Translations under genes and position numbers: made by a program | In this document: positions 42,226-52,448 of the stretch, piece by piece | Layout of the letters: every line of letters starts with the position of its first letter | Numbering within the stretch: the stretch's first letter is position 1 | Assembly: GCF_001427605.1 (NCBI RefSeq) | Contig: NZ_LMGZ01000024.1 | Coordinates: 52,300-116,299 of the forward strand | DNA: 64,000 nucleotides | Source of the DNA: Devosia sp. Root635 | Lineage (GTDB): Bacteria > Pseudomonadota > Alphaproteobacteria > Rhizobiales > Devosiaceae | Reading direction: 5' to 3' | Notes under the pieces: generated by a model | Seen by the model: only the letters and a program-made list of their open reading frames with translations | Told to the model about the DNA's origin: nothing | Database searches by the model: none

Positions 42226-42291
42226 CCGATATGCGTCCGGGAGCAGCGGCTCCCGGACGTCCATTCCTGCGAGTCCTGGGGAGGAAACTCG

Positions 42292-44399
<2,108 letters not shown>

Positions 44400-44400
<1 letters not shown>

Positions 44401-44774
44401 TGTTGTGCATCGCTTCGGCCGGCGCTGTCGCAGCCCTGGCGGCGTCCAGCTTCACGCTGAGCTGGACCCACTCGGTGGAACACACCCAATGGCGGGAAAG
44501 CTGGGTGGTCCAGGGCGACCGGCTGCAAGTGGTGGAGGCCAGCGTGGAAGGGTCGGGGGCGGGCATTGCGGTGCCCCCCGACGCCGTCTGGGCGGATGGA
44601 CGCTGGAGCTACAAGCCGGTCCTGGGGCCGCTGCCCAGCCTCAACCTCGCCGCTTCGGGCATGACGCCCAGCCCCTGGACGCTTTGTACCCCCGATGGGC
44701 AGTGCCTGGCGCTGGGGGAAAAGGCGGGCGAAGTGGCGCGGCTGTGGGCCGGGCCGAGCTGCGACCGGCCCTGA
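44400..44774 (+). CDS. DUF1850-type protein of the TAXI-TRAP operon
   Basis: 124 residues. The SFTLSWTHSVEHTQWRESWVV stretch is the DUF1850 hallmark. The N-terminus is hydrophobic and could be an export signal or anchor. DUF1850 genes commonly accompany TAXI-TRAP fused permeases, but their function is unknown. The ATG overlaps the permease stop by one base. Confidence 0.82.
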
Positions 44775-44778
44775 AGTG

Positions 44779-45564
44779 TCAGTCGCTCGCCGCCGGATTG
44801 CGGGCGGCAATCATGGTGCGGGCGATGTCGACAAAACCAAGGCCGGCGGGGCGGCTGGATATCCATCTGGGCTTGGTGGCGATGTCATCGAGCACCGGCA
44901 GAATATTGGCGACGCCGAACGCGTTCCTGAAATAGCCGAACATGGGGGCGTCGTTGCGCGAGTCCCCGACAAAGGCGGTCTGGTCGTCGATTTCGTCCTG
45001 GGCGATGTCGAACTGGCGCAGCAGGCGTTCGCTCATGGTCTGCTTGTCATAGCTGCCCATCCAGGTGTTGATGTGGATCGAGCTGATGGCGACCCGGGCC
45101 CCCAGGGCACGGAGCTGGCCGGCCAGGGCATCGACTTCCTGTCGGGAGCGGCCGGAAATGTCGATGGCCACGTCGGCCAGGCGGAAGCGCTGGTCGCGCG
45201 CCAGGGTAAAGTCGCCCAGCAAGGGTTCGATCGCATGCAGGTGCCGGGCCTGCCGTTCGGCCTGGATCACCTCGCCGTCCCAGAAGGCCATTGCGACCTG
45301 GCCATCCTCGAGCGTCATGGCCAGGGCACCGCTTTCGCCGATGGCGGCGACGACCGGCCAGGCGCGCACGATATGCTCGCACCAGCCTGCCGAGCCGCCG
45401 GTGACCGGGATCACGGCGATGCCGGCAGCGCGCAGGTCCCATAGGGCCTGATAGGTTTCGGGCAGCAGGCGCCCCTCGGTGGTCAGGGTGTCGTCGATAT
45501 CGGTGAAGAGATAGCGGACTGCACGCAACTGTTCGGGCAGGGGGGCCGGGCCACGAAAACTCAT
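44779..45564 (-). CDS. HAD-family phosphatase (Cof/SPP-like)
   Basis: 261 residues. HAD motif I is YLFTDIDDTLTTEG, motif II IPVTGGSAGW, the motif III lysine is near GSYDKQTMSERLL, and motif IV is AFVGDSRNDAPMFGYF. It is a type IIB phosphatase of sugar- or polyol-phosphates by family. It overlaps the DeoR gene by four bases at the end of the ugp series, so a glycerol-related phosphate ester is a possible substrate. The start MSFRGPAP is set by that overlap. Confidence 0.85.
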   Translation of the reverse strand: MSFRGPAPLPEQLRAVRYLFTDIDDTLTTEGRLLPETYQALWDLRAAGIAVIPVTGGSAGWCEHIVRAWPVVAAIGESGALAMTLEDGQVAMAFWDGEVIQAERQARHLHAIEPLLGDFTLARDQRFRLADVAIDISGRSRQEVDALAGQLRALGARVAISSIHINTWMGSYDKQTMSERLLRQFDIAQDEIDDQTAFVGDSRNDAPMFGYFRNAFGVANILPVLDDIATKPRWISSRPAGLGFVDIARTMIAARNPAASD

Positions 45565-46346
45565 GCCGGATCCTCGCCGCAGAGCACGACCTCGGTTCCG
45601 GCCTCGGCCAGAGCCCGCATGGCCGCGCCATCCTCGGGGAGACGATCGGTGAAGAAGGTGTCGATGCGCTTGAAGGGCACGACGCGCACGGAGGCGTCCC
45701 GCGTCCACTTGCTGATGTCGGCCGCCAGCAACTGCGTGCGCGAGTTTTCGATCAGCGTCGTGGTGGTCTGCGCCTCGCTATAGCTGAAATCGAGCACGCC
45801 CTTGGTCGGGTCGAGCGCGCCGGCGCCGATCACCGCATAGGAGGCATAGAATTTCTCGAAGAAGCGCAGCGCATCGGCGCCGACCACGTCGCGGTCGTCG
45901 TGGCGCAGCAGGCCGCCCGTCATGTGGACTTCCACCTGCGGGGCCTCCGACAGCGTCAGCGCCACGTCGATATTGTTGGTGACCACACGCAGCCCTTCAT
46001 GTTCGCGCAAGGCCGCAGCCACGAACTGCACGGTGCTGCCTATGCCCATGAACACGGTCGAATTCGGCTCGATGACGGCCGCGATGCGCCGGGCGATGCG
46101 CTGCTTGGCGCCGCTGTTGAGGGCGGCGCGGACATTGACCGAAATGTTGCGGCTTTCGACGGGCAGGTCGACGCCGCCATGAAACCGCCGCGTGTAGCCG
46201 AGATCGCAAAGGGCGTTGATATCGCGCCGCAGGGTCTGCGTGGTCATGCCGTAGCGGGCCGCCAGGTGCTCGATATATTGAGCGCCTTCGGCCTCGATCA
46301 AAGCAAGAATGTCGCGTTGGCGGCTCGAAAGCCTGTCCTGCCCCAT
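45561..46346 (-). CDS. DeoR/GlpR-family repressor
   Basis: 261 residues. The N-terminal DeoR helix-turn-helix reads LSSRQRDILALIEAEGAQYIEHLAARYGMTTQTLRRDINAL. The sugar-phosphate sensor domain has VFMGIGSTVQFVAAAL, VTNNIDVALTL, GGLLRHDDRDVVG and YAVIGAGALDPTKGVLDFS. It most likely represses the ugp genes in response to a glycerol phosphate. Matching TGTTCA/TGAACA palindromes lie upstream of ugpB. It lies seven bases after ugpQ. Confidence 0.88.
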   Translation of the reverse strand: MGQDRLSSRQRDILALIEAEGAQYIEHLAARYGMTTQTLRRDINALCDLGYTRRFHGGVDLPVESRNISVNVRAALNSGAKQRIARRIAAVIEPNSTVFMGIGSTVQFVAAALREHEGLRVVTNNIDVALTLSEAPQVEVHMTGGLLRHDDRDVVGADALRFFEKFYASYAVIGAGALDPTKGVLDFSYSEAQTTTTLIENSRTQLLAADISKWTRDASVRVVPFKRIDTFFTDRLPEDGAAMRALAEAGTEVVLCGEDPA

Positions 46347-46353
46347 TGCCTCG

Positions 46354-47100
46354 CTACCCCAGATAGACCTTCGGGTCGTCGGTGATCACACCGGTCAGCC
46401 CCGCAGGCCAGAACGATTTGAGCTCGATCGGATCGTTGCTGGTCCAGGCGCGAATCTTGATGCCGCGCTGCCGTGCCCGCTCCAGCATGCCGATGCTCAG
46501 CGACTTGTAGTTGAGATGGATGGTGGTGGCGGGAATGGCGGCCAGCCTGGCCTCCCAGTCGTCAGGCAGCTCCGACCAGAGCATCGCCATTTCCAGGTCC
46601 GGCTCCAGCGTGTGCATGGCGCGGAGCGCTTCGGGATCGAAGCTCGAAATCATGATCGGCATGCCCGGCTTGCGCTGGTGCAGGTCATGCTGGACGGCTC
46701 GCACCAACTGGTCCAGCGACTTGTGGTGGGGATGCTGCTTGATCTCGATATTGGCGCCCATGCCCAGGGCGCCCAGCGCAGTGATGACTTCTGCCAGGGT
46801 GGGCAGGCGCTCGCCGGCAAAGTGGGGATCGAACCAGGCGCCGGCGTCGAGCCGGTCGAGATCGGCACGGCGCAAACTCGCCAGCTTGCCGGTGCCCGAG
46901 GTGGTGCGGTCGATGCTGTCGTCATGGATCACGACCAGCGTGTCGTCGGCCAGCAGGGCGACATCCAGTTCGACCCAGCGGGCGCCCTGTTCGGCCGCCG
47001 CCCGAAAGGCGGCGATCGTGTTCTCGGGCGCTATGGCCGAGGCGCCGCGATGGGCCTGAACTTCATCCCGGCTGGGGCCGGTTGCTGGATTGGCTGTCAT
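46354..47100 (-). CDS. ugpQ: Glycerophosphodiester phosphodiesterase UgpQ
   Basis: 248 residues, GDPD family TIM barrel. The catalytic start is VQAHRGASAIAPENTIAAFRAA, followed by WVELDVALLADDTLVVIHDDSIDRTT and NIEIKQHP; the C-terminus has RAWTSNDPIELKSF. It hydrolyses glycerophosphodiesters to glycerol-3-phosphate and an alcohol. It is the fifth gene after ugpBAEC, the usual ugp order. Confidence 0.9.
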   Translation of the reverse strand: MTANPATGPSRDEVQAHRGASAIAPENTIAAFRAAAEQGARWVELDVALLADDTLVVIHDDSIDRTTSGTGKLASLRRADLDRLDAGAWFDPHFAGERLPTLAEVITALGALGMGANIEIKQHPHHKSLDQLVRAVQHDLHQRKPGMPIMISSFDPEALRAMHTLEPDLEMAMLWSELPDDWEARLAAIPATTIHLNYKSLSIGMLERARQRGIKIRAWTSNDPIELKSFWPAGLTGVITDDPKVYLG

Positions 47101-47116
47101 GGTGCGTCTAGCTCGG

Positions 47117-48169
47117 CTACGATTTTGTGACGACGTCGGTACGGCGCCCGGTCTGCGAGCTGAAGGGATGCAGGTCGGACGGCCGCGCATAGATGGTGAG
47201 ACGCGCCGACTCGGCAATGTCGGGGCGGCCCGGAACGCTGAGGATGATGGCCTGGCCCGACCCGTCGAGCTTGACGTGAAGGTGGCTTTCGCCGCCGATC
47301 GGCTCCAGCAGGTCGGCGGTTGCCTCAAGGGCGATGGATGACCCTTCCGAGCGCTCGATCAGCAGGGCGTCGGGGCGAACACCGACAATGTCGGTTCCGG
47401 CGGGCAGGCCATTGGCGCCGTCGGCTCCGAGGGCCGATACGGGGATGAGGTTCATGGGGGGCGAGCCGATGAAGCCGGCCACGAACAGCGTCGCCGGGTG
47501 ATCGTAGACCTCGGTCGGCGTGCCGATCTGTTCGACGAGGCCGCCATTCATCACCACCAGCCGGTCGGCCAGTGTCATGGCTTCGAGCTGGTCATGCGTG
47601 ACGTAGAGGCTGGTGGTCTTGAGACGGCGCTGCAGCTTGCGGATTTCCACCCGCATCTGCACCCGCAGCTTGGCATCGAGGTTCGACAGCGGCTCGTCGA
47701 ACAGGAAGGCGGCGGGTTCGCGCACGATGGCGCGGCCCATGGCGACGCGCTGGCGCTGGCCGCCGGAAAGCTGGCGCGGCTTGCGATCGAGCAATTGTCC
47801 GATTTCGAGGATATCGGCGGCCTCGTTCACCCGGCGATCGATCTCGACCCGCGGCGTGCCGCGGTTCTTGAGGCCGTATTCGAGGTTCCCGCGTACCGTC
47901 ATATGCGGATAGAGCGCGTAGTTCTGGAAGACCATGGCGATGTCGCGCTCGGCCGGCTCGGCCTTGACCACGTCGCGGCCGGCGATCTCGATATGACCCG
48001 AGGTCACCGATTCAAGGCCGGCCACCATGCGCAGCAAGGTGGACTTGCCGCAGCCGGAGGGGCCGACCAGGACGATAAGCTCGCCATCGGCCACCGAGAG
48101 GTTGACGCCCTTCACCGCCGGCACGTTGCCGTAGCTTTTTTTCAGGTCGACGAGGTTGATCGTGGCCAT
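47117..48169 (-). CDS. ugpC: Glycerol-3-phosphate ABC transporter ATPase UgpC
   Basis: 350 residues, MalK/UgpC-type ATPase. The N-terminal ~235 residues hold Walker [11 protein letters not shown]-loop [12 protein letters not shown], signature [14 protein letters not shown], Walker [17 protein letters not shown] and H-loop [15 protein letters not shown]. The C-terminal ~100 residues form the TOBE/OB regulatory domain ([20 protein letters not shown]). It powers import through UgpAE. Confidence 0.9.
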   Translation of the reverse strand: MATINLVDLKKSYGNVPAVKGVNLSVADGELIVLVGPSGCGKSTLLRMVAGLESVTSGHIEIAGRDVVKAEPAERDIAMVFQNYALYPHMTVRGNLEYGLKNRGTPRVEIDRRVNEAADILEIGQLLDRKPRQLSGGQRQRVAMGRAIVREPAAFLFDEPLSNLDAKLRVQMRVEIRKLQRRLKTTSLYVTHDQLEAMTLADRLVVMNGGLVEQIGTPTEVYDHPATLFVAGFIGSPPMNLIPVSALGADGANGLPAGTDIVGVRPDALLIERSEGSSIALEATADLLEPIGGESHLHVKLDGSGQAIILSVPGRPDIAESARLTIYARPSDLHPFSSQTGRRTDVVTKS

Positions 48170-48172
48170 GGC

Positions 48173-49021
48173 TTATTTCTCCGTTTCCACGAGGCCTTTG
48201 ACGAACAGGCGCTGCATGAAGATGACGACAAGGACGGGCGGCAGCATGGCCAGGATCACCGACGCCATGACCAGGTGCCACAGCGGTTCGGTATCGGCCG
48301 TGGCGGCGAGGCGCTTGATGCCCATGACCACCGTGTAGTAGCGACTTTCGGTGGTCACCAGCAGCGGCCAGAGATACTGCACCCAGCCATAGATGAAGAG
48401 GATGACGAAGAGCGCCGCGATATTGGTGCGCGAGAGTGGCAGCAGGATATCGCGGAAGAACTTCATCGGCCCGGCGCCATCCACCCGCGCCGCTTCCATC
48501 AGCTCATCGGGAATGGTGAGGAAGAACTGGCGGAAAAGGAAGGTCGCGGTGGCCGAAGCGATCAGCGGCAGGGTCAGCCCGACATAGGAATTGAGCAGGC
48601 CCAGATTGGCCACCACGGCAAAGGTGGGGATGATGCGGACCTCGACGGGCAGCATCAGCGTGATGAAGATGATCCAGAAGGCTACCATGCGGAGGGGGAA
48701 CTTGAAGAACACGATCGCATAAGCCGAAAGCAGCGAAATGCTGATTTTGCCCACCGCAATGATGATGGCGATGATCGTGGAATTCATCAGCATGATCCAG
48801 AGCGGTGGTGCGCCGGCGGTGGAGATGCCCTGGGTCAGCATCCGGCCGTAGTTCTCGATCAGGTGGGGCCCCGGCAGAAGCGGCACCAGGCCGCGCAGAA
48901 AGTCCCCGCTGCCATGGGTCGAGGCGACGAATGCCAGGTAGACCGGGAAGACGACGATGACGACGCCGACGATCAGCACCAGATGGGTGAGGAACGAGAG
49001 CCAGGGGCGATTTTCGACCAT
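48173..49021 (-). CDS. ugpE: Glycerol-3-phosphate ABC transporter permease UgpE
   Basis: 282 residues, MalG-type permease with six membrane segments. The coupling loop is EAARVDGAGPMKFFRDILLPLSRTNIAALFV, and MLPVEVRIIPTF precedes it. It starts 12 bases after ugpA and ends three bases before ugpC. Confidence 0.9.
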   Translation of the reverse strand: MVENRPWLSFLTHLVLIVGVVIVVFPVYLAFVASTHGSGDFLRGLVPLLPGPHLIENYGRMLTQGISTAGAPPLWIMLMNSTIIAIIIAVGKISISLLSAYAIVFFKFPLRMVAFWIIFITLMLPVEVRIIPTFAVVANLGLLNSYVGLTLPLIASATATFLFRQFFLTIPDELMEAARVDGAGPMKFFRDILLPLSRTNIAALFVILFIYGWVQYLWPLLVTTESRYYTVVMGIKRLAATADTEPLWHLVMASVILAMLPPVLVVIFMQRLFVKGLVETEK

Positions 49022-49033
49022 TATCTGCGCTCC

Positions 49034-49918
49034 TCAGTACTGTACGCGCCGCTCGATATAGCGGAACTGGATGGCGGTGAGCACGATGACGATGAGCATC
49101 AGCACCACCGATTGTGCCGCCGAGGAGCCGATATTGAGGCCCAGGAAGCCATCGGCATAAACCTTGTAGACCAGGATATTGGTGGCCTGGTTGGGGCCGC
49201 CATTGGTGGTGGCGTCGATGAGGCCGAAGGTGTCGAACATGGCGTAGTTGATGTTGACGATCAGCAGGAAGAAGGTGGTGGGCGACAGCAGCGGGAAGAC
49301 GATGGTCCAGAACCGCTTGAACGGTCCGGCACCATCGATGGCCGCCGCCTCGGTGAGCGATTGCGGCACCGATTGCAGGCCGGCGACAAAGAACAGGAAA
49401 TTGTAGGAAATCTGCTTCCAGCTCGCGGCCATCACCACGAGGATCATGGCCTGGGTGCCATCGATACGATGGTTCCAGTCGATGCCGAGGCCGCGCAGCA
49501 TGTAGGGGCCGATGCCGATGGTGGGATTAAACATGAACCACCACAGGATACCCACAACCACCGGTGCCACGGCATAGGGCCAGACCAGCAAGGTCGTGTA
49601 GACGCGGTTGGACTTGAGAACCCGGTTCACCGCCACGGCGAGCAGCAGCGACAGGCTCATCGACAGCAGCGTTACCGAGACCGCAAAAATGGCCGTCTTG
49701 CTCAGCGAGTTTACATAGCCGGGCTCGGAAAAGAGCCGGGTATAGTTCTCGAGCCAGATGAAGGTCGTGCGAAAGCCGAAGGGGTCTTGCCGCTCGAAAG
49801 AGGACTTTACGGCCTGGGCGGCCGGCCAGATGAAGAAGATCAGCGTCACCGCGAGCTGCGGCGCCAGCAGGGCGTAGGGAAGCAGCTTGTTGGGGAAGAT
49901 TGTGCGCTTGGTCTGCAT
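49034..49918 (-). CDS. ugpA: Glycerol-3-phosphate ABC transporter permease UgpA
   Basis: 294 residues, MalF-type permease. The EAA loop reads [30 protein letters not shown]. Upstream segments [28 protein letters not shown] and [19 protein letters not shown] are characteristic of UgpA. Confidence 0.92.
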   Translation of the reverse strand: MQTKRTIFPNKLLPYALLAPQLAVTLIFFIWPAAQAVKSSFERQDPFGFRTTFIWLENYTRLFSEPGYVNSLSKTAIFAVSVTLLSMSLSLLLAVAVNRVLKSNRVYTTLLVWPYAVAPVVVGILWWFMFNPTIGIGPYMLRGLGIDWNHRIDGTQAMILVVMAASWKQISYNFLFFVAGLQSVPQSLTEAAAIDGAGPFKRFWTIVFPLLSPTTFFLLIVNINYAMFDTFGLIDATTNGGPNQATNILVYKVYADGFLGLNIGSSAAQSVVLMLIVIVLTAIQFRYIERRVQY

Positions 49919-49977
49919 GGGGTCTCCCGACGGTCACGACTGCAGGTCCCGGGCGGCCGAAGCCGTCCGGGAGTGGT

Positions 49978-50002
49978 CGTCCCCACCCACCAGGTGGGGA
50001 CG
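49978..50002 (-). other. Stem-loop in the ugpB-ugpA gap
   Basis: Perfect 10-bp arms CGTCCCCACC (49978-49987) and GGTGGGGACG (49993-50002) with a five-base loop, right after the ugpB stop. It has no T-run. The position matches the hairpins after pstS and ehuB. Confidence 0.7.
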
Positions 50003-50013
50003 AGCCGGGAGGA

Positions 50014-51339
50014 TCAGCTATTGGCGGCTTCGAAGTCGCGCAGGATCTGGTTGCCGCGCTCGACGGCGGAGTCCAGGGCCTCCTGGGCGGTCTTGCTGCC
50101 CGAGAGCATGGCTTCGAATTCCTCGTCGACCACGGTACGGGCCTGGGTCAGGTTACCGAAGCGGACGCCCTTGGAATTGGCCGTCGGCGTGCCGCGGGTG
50201 ATCTGGTTGATGGCGATATCGGCGCCTGGATTGGCGTCGTAATAGCCCTGTTCCTTGCCCAGATCGTAGGCGGCGTAGGTGATCGGCAGGTAGCCGGTTC
50301 CCTGATGCCACTCGGCCTGGACTTCGGGGCTCGACAGGTAGGTGAAGAACTGGGCTACGCCCTTGTAGACTTCGGGATCCTTGCCGTTGAGCGCCCACAG
50401 CGTGGCGCCGCCGATGATGGAGTTCTTCGGCTCGTCGATCTCGTCATCATAATAGGGCAGGGGTGCGAAGCCGACTTCAAATTCCTTGGAGTTGGCAATG
50501 ACGCCAGCGCGCGAGCCCGAGGAGTTCATGTATATGGCGCATTCCTGCGCATAGAACTTCGGCGGAGCATCGCCGCCGCCCACCGGACCGCCATATTCGA
50601 ACAGGCCTTCATCGGCCCATTTCTTCAGGTTGCCCCAGTGCTTGACCTGTACCGGGCCGTTGAAGGTGAATTCGGAGCCGAGGCCGCCGAAGCCGTTTTC
50701 GAGCGTGCCATAGGGCTGGTCGTGGATGGCCGAGAGGTTCTCGGTCTGAATCCAGGTGATCCAGCCGCTGGTGAAGCCACAGGGGGCGGCGCCCGATTCC
50801 ATGATCTGGCGGCTCATGGCTTCCAGTTCGGCCCAGGTCTTGGGCGGGGTTTCCGGATCGAGTCCGGCTTTTTCGAACACGTCCTTGTTGTAGTACATGA
50901 TGGGCGTGGACGAATTGAACGGCATGGACAGGATGTTGCCGTCCGTGTCGGAATAGTAGCCCGTCACCGGAGCAAGGAACGCCGACGGATCCCAGGGTTC
51001 GCCGGCCGCTTCCATCAGCTGATAGACCGGATTGATGGCGCCCTTGGCGGCCATCATCGTGCCGGTACCCACTTCGTAGACCTGCACGATGGCCGGCTGC
51101 TCGTTGGCGCGGAAGGCGGCGATAGCGGCGGTCAGCGTTTCGGGATAGGTGCCCTTGTAGGACGGCACCACGACGAATTCGTCCTGGCTGTCGTTGAAAC
51201 CCTGGGCGATAGCCTCGAGCTTCTGGCCGAGTTCGGCATCCATGGCGTGCCACCAGGCGATTTCGGTCTGGGCAAAGGTCGGGGTTGCCGCGAGGATGGC
51301 AGCCAGCCCTACCGACAGGCGCAATACGTTCTTGAACAT
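50014..51339 (-). CDS. ugpB: Glycerol-3-phosphate-binding protein UgpB
   Basis: 441 residues, with a signal peptide ending near ATPTFAQ. The body is of UgpB type: EIAWWHAMDAELGQKLEAIAQGFN, VVPSYKGTYPETLTAAIAAFRANEQPAIVQVYEVGTGTMM, NSSTPIMYYNKDVFEKAGLDP and SRAGVIANSKEFEVGFAPLPYYDDE. It binds sn-glycerol-3-phosphate and glycerophosphodiesters in the periplasm. It is the first gene of the operon, with DeoR-type operators upstream. Confidence 0.92.
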   Translation of the reverse strand: MFKNVLRLSVGLAAILAATPTFAQTEIAWWHAMDAELGQKLEAIAQGFNDSQDEFVVVPSYKGTYPETLTAAIAAFRANEQPAIVQVYEVGTGTMMAAKGAINPVYQLMEAAGEPWDPSAFLAPVTGYYSDTDGNILSMPFNSSTPIMYYNKDVFEKAGLDPETPPKTWAELEAMSRQIMESGAAPCGFTSGWITWIQTENLSAIHDQPYGTLENGFGGLGSEFTFNGPVQVKHWGNLKKWADEGLFEYGGPVGGGDAPPKFYAQECAIYMNSSGSRAGVIANSKEFEVGFAPLPYYDDEIDEPKNSIIGGATLWALNGKDPEVYKGVAQFFTYLSSPEVQAEWHQGTGYLPITYAAYDLGKEQGYYDANPGADIAINQITRGTPTANSKGVRFGNLTQARTVVDEEFEAMLSGSKTAQEALDSAVERGNQILRDFEAANS

Positions 51340-51392
51340 GCTCACTCCCTTGTTTTTGCGCAGGGACCTCCTCGTCCCATGCTTGACGTCAT

Positions 51393-51420
51393 TTGATAGC
51401 AATCGAGTATTCCTTTGCAA
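51393..51420 (-). promoter_or_regulatory. Candidate ugpB promoter
   Basis: On the minus strand TTGCAA (51420-51415) and TATCAA (51398-51393) are separated by 16 bases. Each matches four of six consensus positions. The -10 is about 55 bases before the ugpB start codon. Confidence 0.4.
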
Positions 51421-51426
51421 ACAGAA

Positions 51427-51444
51427 AATGTTCATTTGAACATT
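51427..51444. promoter_or_regulatory. DeoR/GlpR-type operator O1 of ugpB
   Basis: AATGTTCATTTGAACATT is a perfect palindrome (8-bp arms, TT centre), similar to the WATGTTCGWT half-site known for GlpR. It sits just upstream of the promoter candidate. Confidence 0.65.
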
Positions 51445-51569
51445 GGCGGGCAGCCGTTCGCATCTGCGTCGGCCCGTTGGCGCTTCTATATCAGGGGTTT
51501 AGCAGTTTTATGACAACCGAAATTCCACGGATCTCGCTGTGGATACCCGCCTGTTTGCAGGGCGATGCG

Positions 51570-51583
51570 TGTTCATGTGAACA
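51570..51583. promoter_or_regulatory. DeoR/GlpR-type operator O2 of ugpB
   Basis: TGTTCATGTGAACA shares the TGTTCA-N2-TGAACA core with O1 and lies 141 bases from it, centre to centre. The spacing would allow repression by looping. Confidence 0.6.
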
Positions 51584-51662
51584 TTCTGTCACAAGAGGCG
51601 CCACATCGCCTCCAGCGACAAGGGCCGCGGTTGCCCGGCATGGATAGATGCGTCGCCGCCTG

Positions 51663-52346
51663 CTAGCGCGCTTGAAATTGCACCGCGCCCAGGCCGTCCA
51701 ATCGGGCAATAGTGGTGCCGGCAGCAATATCGACAGGTCCAATGCGCGCCCCGGTCATGACAACCGTACCGGCAACAAAGGGCGACCCCAGCCGTTCGGC
51801 GTAGTCGGCCGCCCAGGCGGCTGCGCGCAGCAAGGGATCGAGCAGCACCGGGGTCGTGACGGTCTGGGTCGCACCATCACCGGCGGTGAGGTGAATGGAG
51901 CAATCCGGATCGTCGCCGCCGGGGAGCGGCTGAGTCGACCCCAGGACCAGGCCGGCAGTCGACATGAGGTCAGCCTTCTTCGCGAGATCCGGCCAGTCGG
52001 CTCCCGGTTCCAGGCGCGAGCGGACAAGCTCGAAAGCGGGCGCGATCGTGAAACCGCCTGTCCCGATGCTGACCAAGGCGAGTTCAACCTCGAGCCGCAG
52101 GCCGGGTTGCAACGAAATACCCTGGCCGGACCTGTATACCCATGCTGCAGGAATGGGTGCGGCAACCATCGCTGCAACCTCGGACCAAGGAGATACTTTC
52201 CAGGCGCCAGCGCCGCCGAGACTGTCGATCAGTTCCCCCTGGATCGCCATGGTGTCGGCCCAAGCTGACGGGATAGCGGCCTCGCGACGCGGTACCGGTT
52301 TGTCGTGCTGGAGGGCTTGCTGCAATTGCGCGGTGAAAGGGTGCAT
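51663..52346 (-). CDS. 2-keto-4-pentenoate hydratase-like protein
   Basis: 227 residues. Segments GAWKVSPWSEVAAMVAAPIP, LRLEVELALVSIG (acidic metal-ligand region), AGLVLGSTQ and SPFVAGTVVMTGARIGPVDIAAGTTIARLDGLGAVQ follow the MhpD/FAH-superfamily hydratase-decarboxylase pattern. Family members hydrate 2-hydroxypentadienoates in aromatic degradation. No pathway partners are present, so the substrate is unknown. It starts 102 bases after the kinase gene and may be separately transcribed. Confidence 0.65.
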   Translation of the reverse strand: MHPFTAQLQQALQHDKPVPRREAAIPSAWADTMAIQGELIDSLGGAGAWKVSPWSEVAAMVAAPIPAAWVYRSGQGISLQPGLRLEVELALVSIGTGGFTIAPAFELVRSRLEPGADWPDLAKKADLMSTAGLVLGSTQPLPGGDDPDCSIHLTAGDGATQTVTTPVLLDPLLRAAAWAADYAERLGSPFVAGTVVMTGARIGPVDIAAGTTIARLDGLGAVQFQAR

Positions 52347-52448
52347 GATTGGCTTCCGACGAACAGATGCGGCCACTGTTGCACGCCCGGCCCTTGCCGC
52401 ACCATCCCGCCGGAAGTCTTATTTCGTCCAAGCAGTTGGCGGTTCCGG

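Larger units (their letters stand above)
51340..51662. other. Intergenic region upstream of ugpB
   Basis: 323 bases between the ugpB start and the stop of the hydratase-like gene. It contains the ugpB promoter candidate and two palindromic operators. No gene is supported. Confidence 0.6.
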
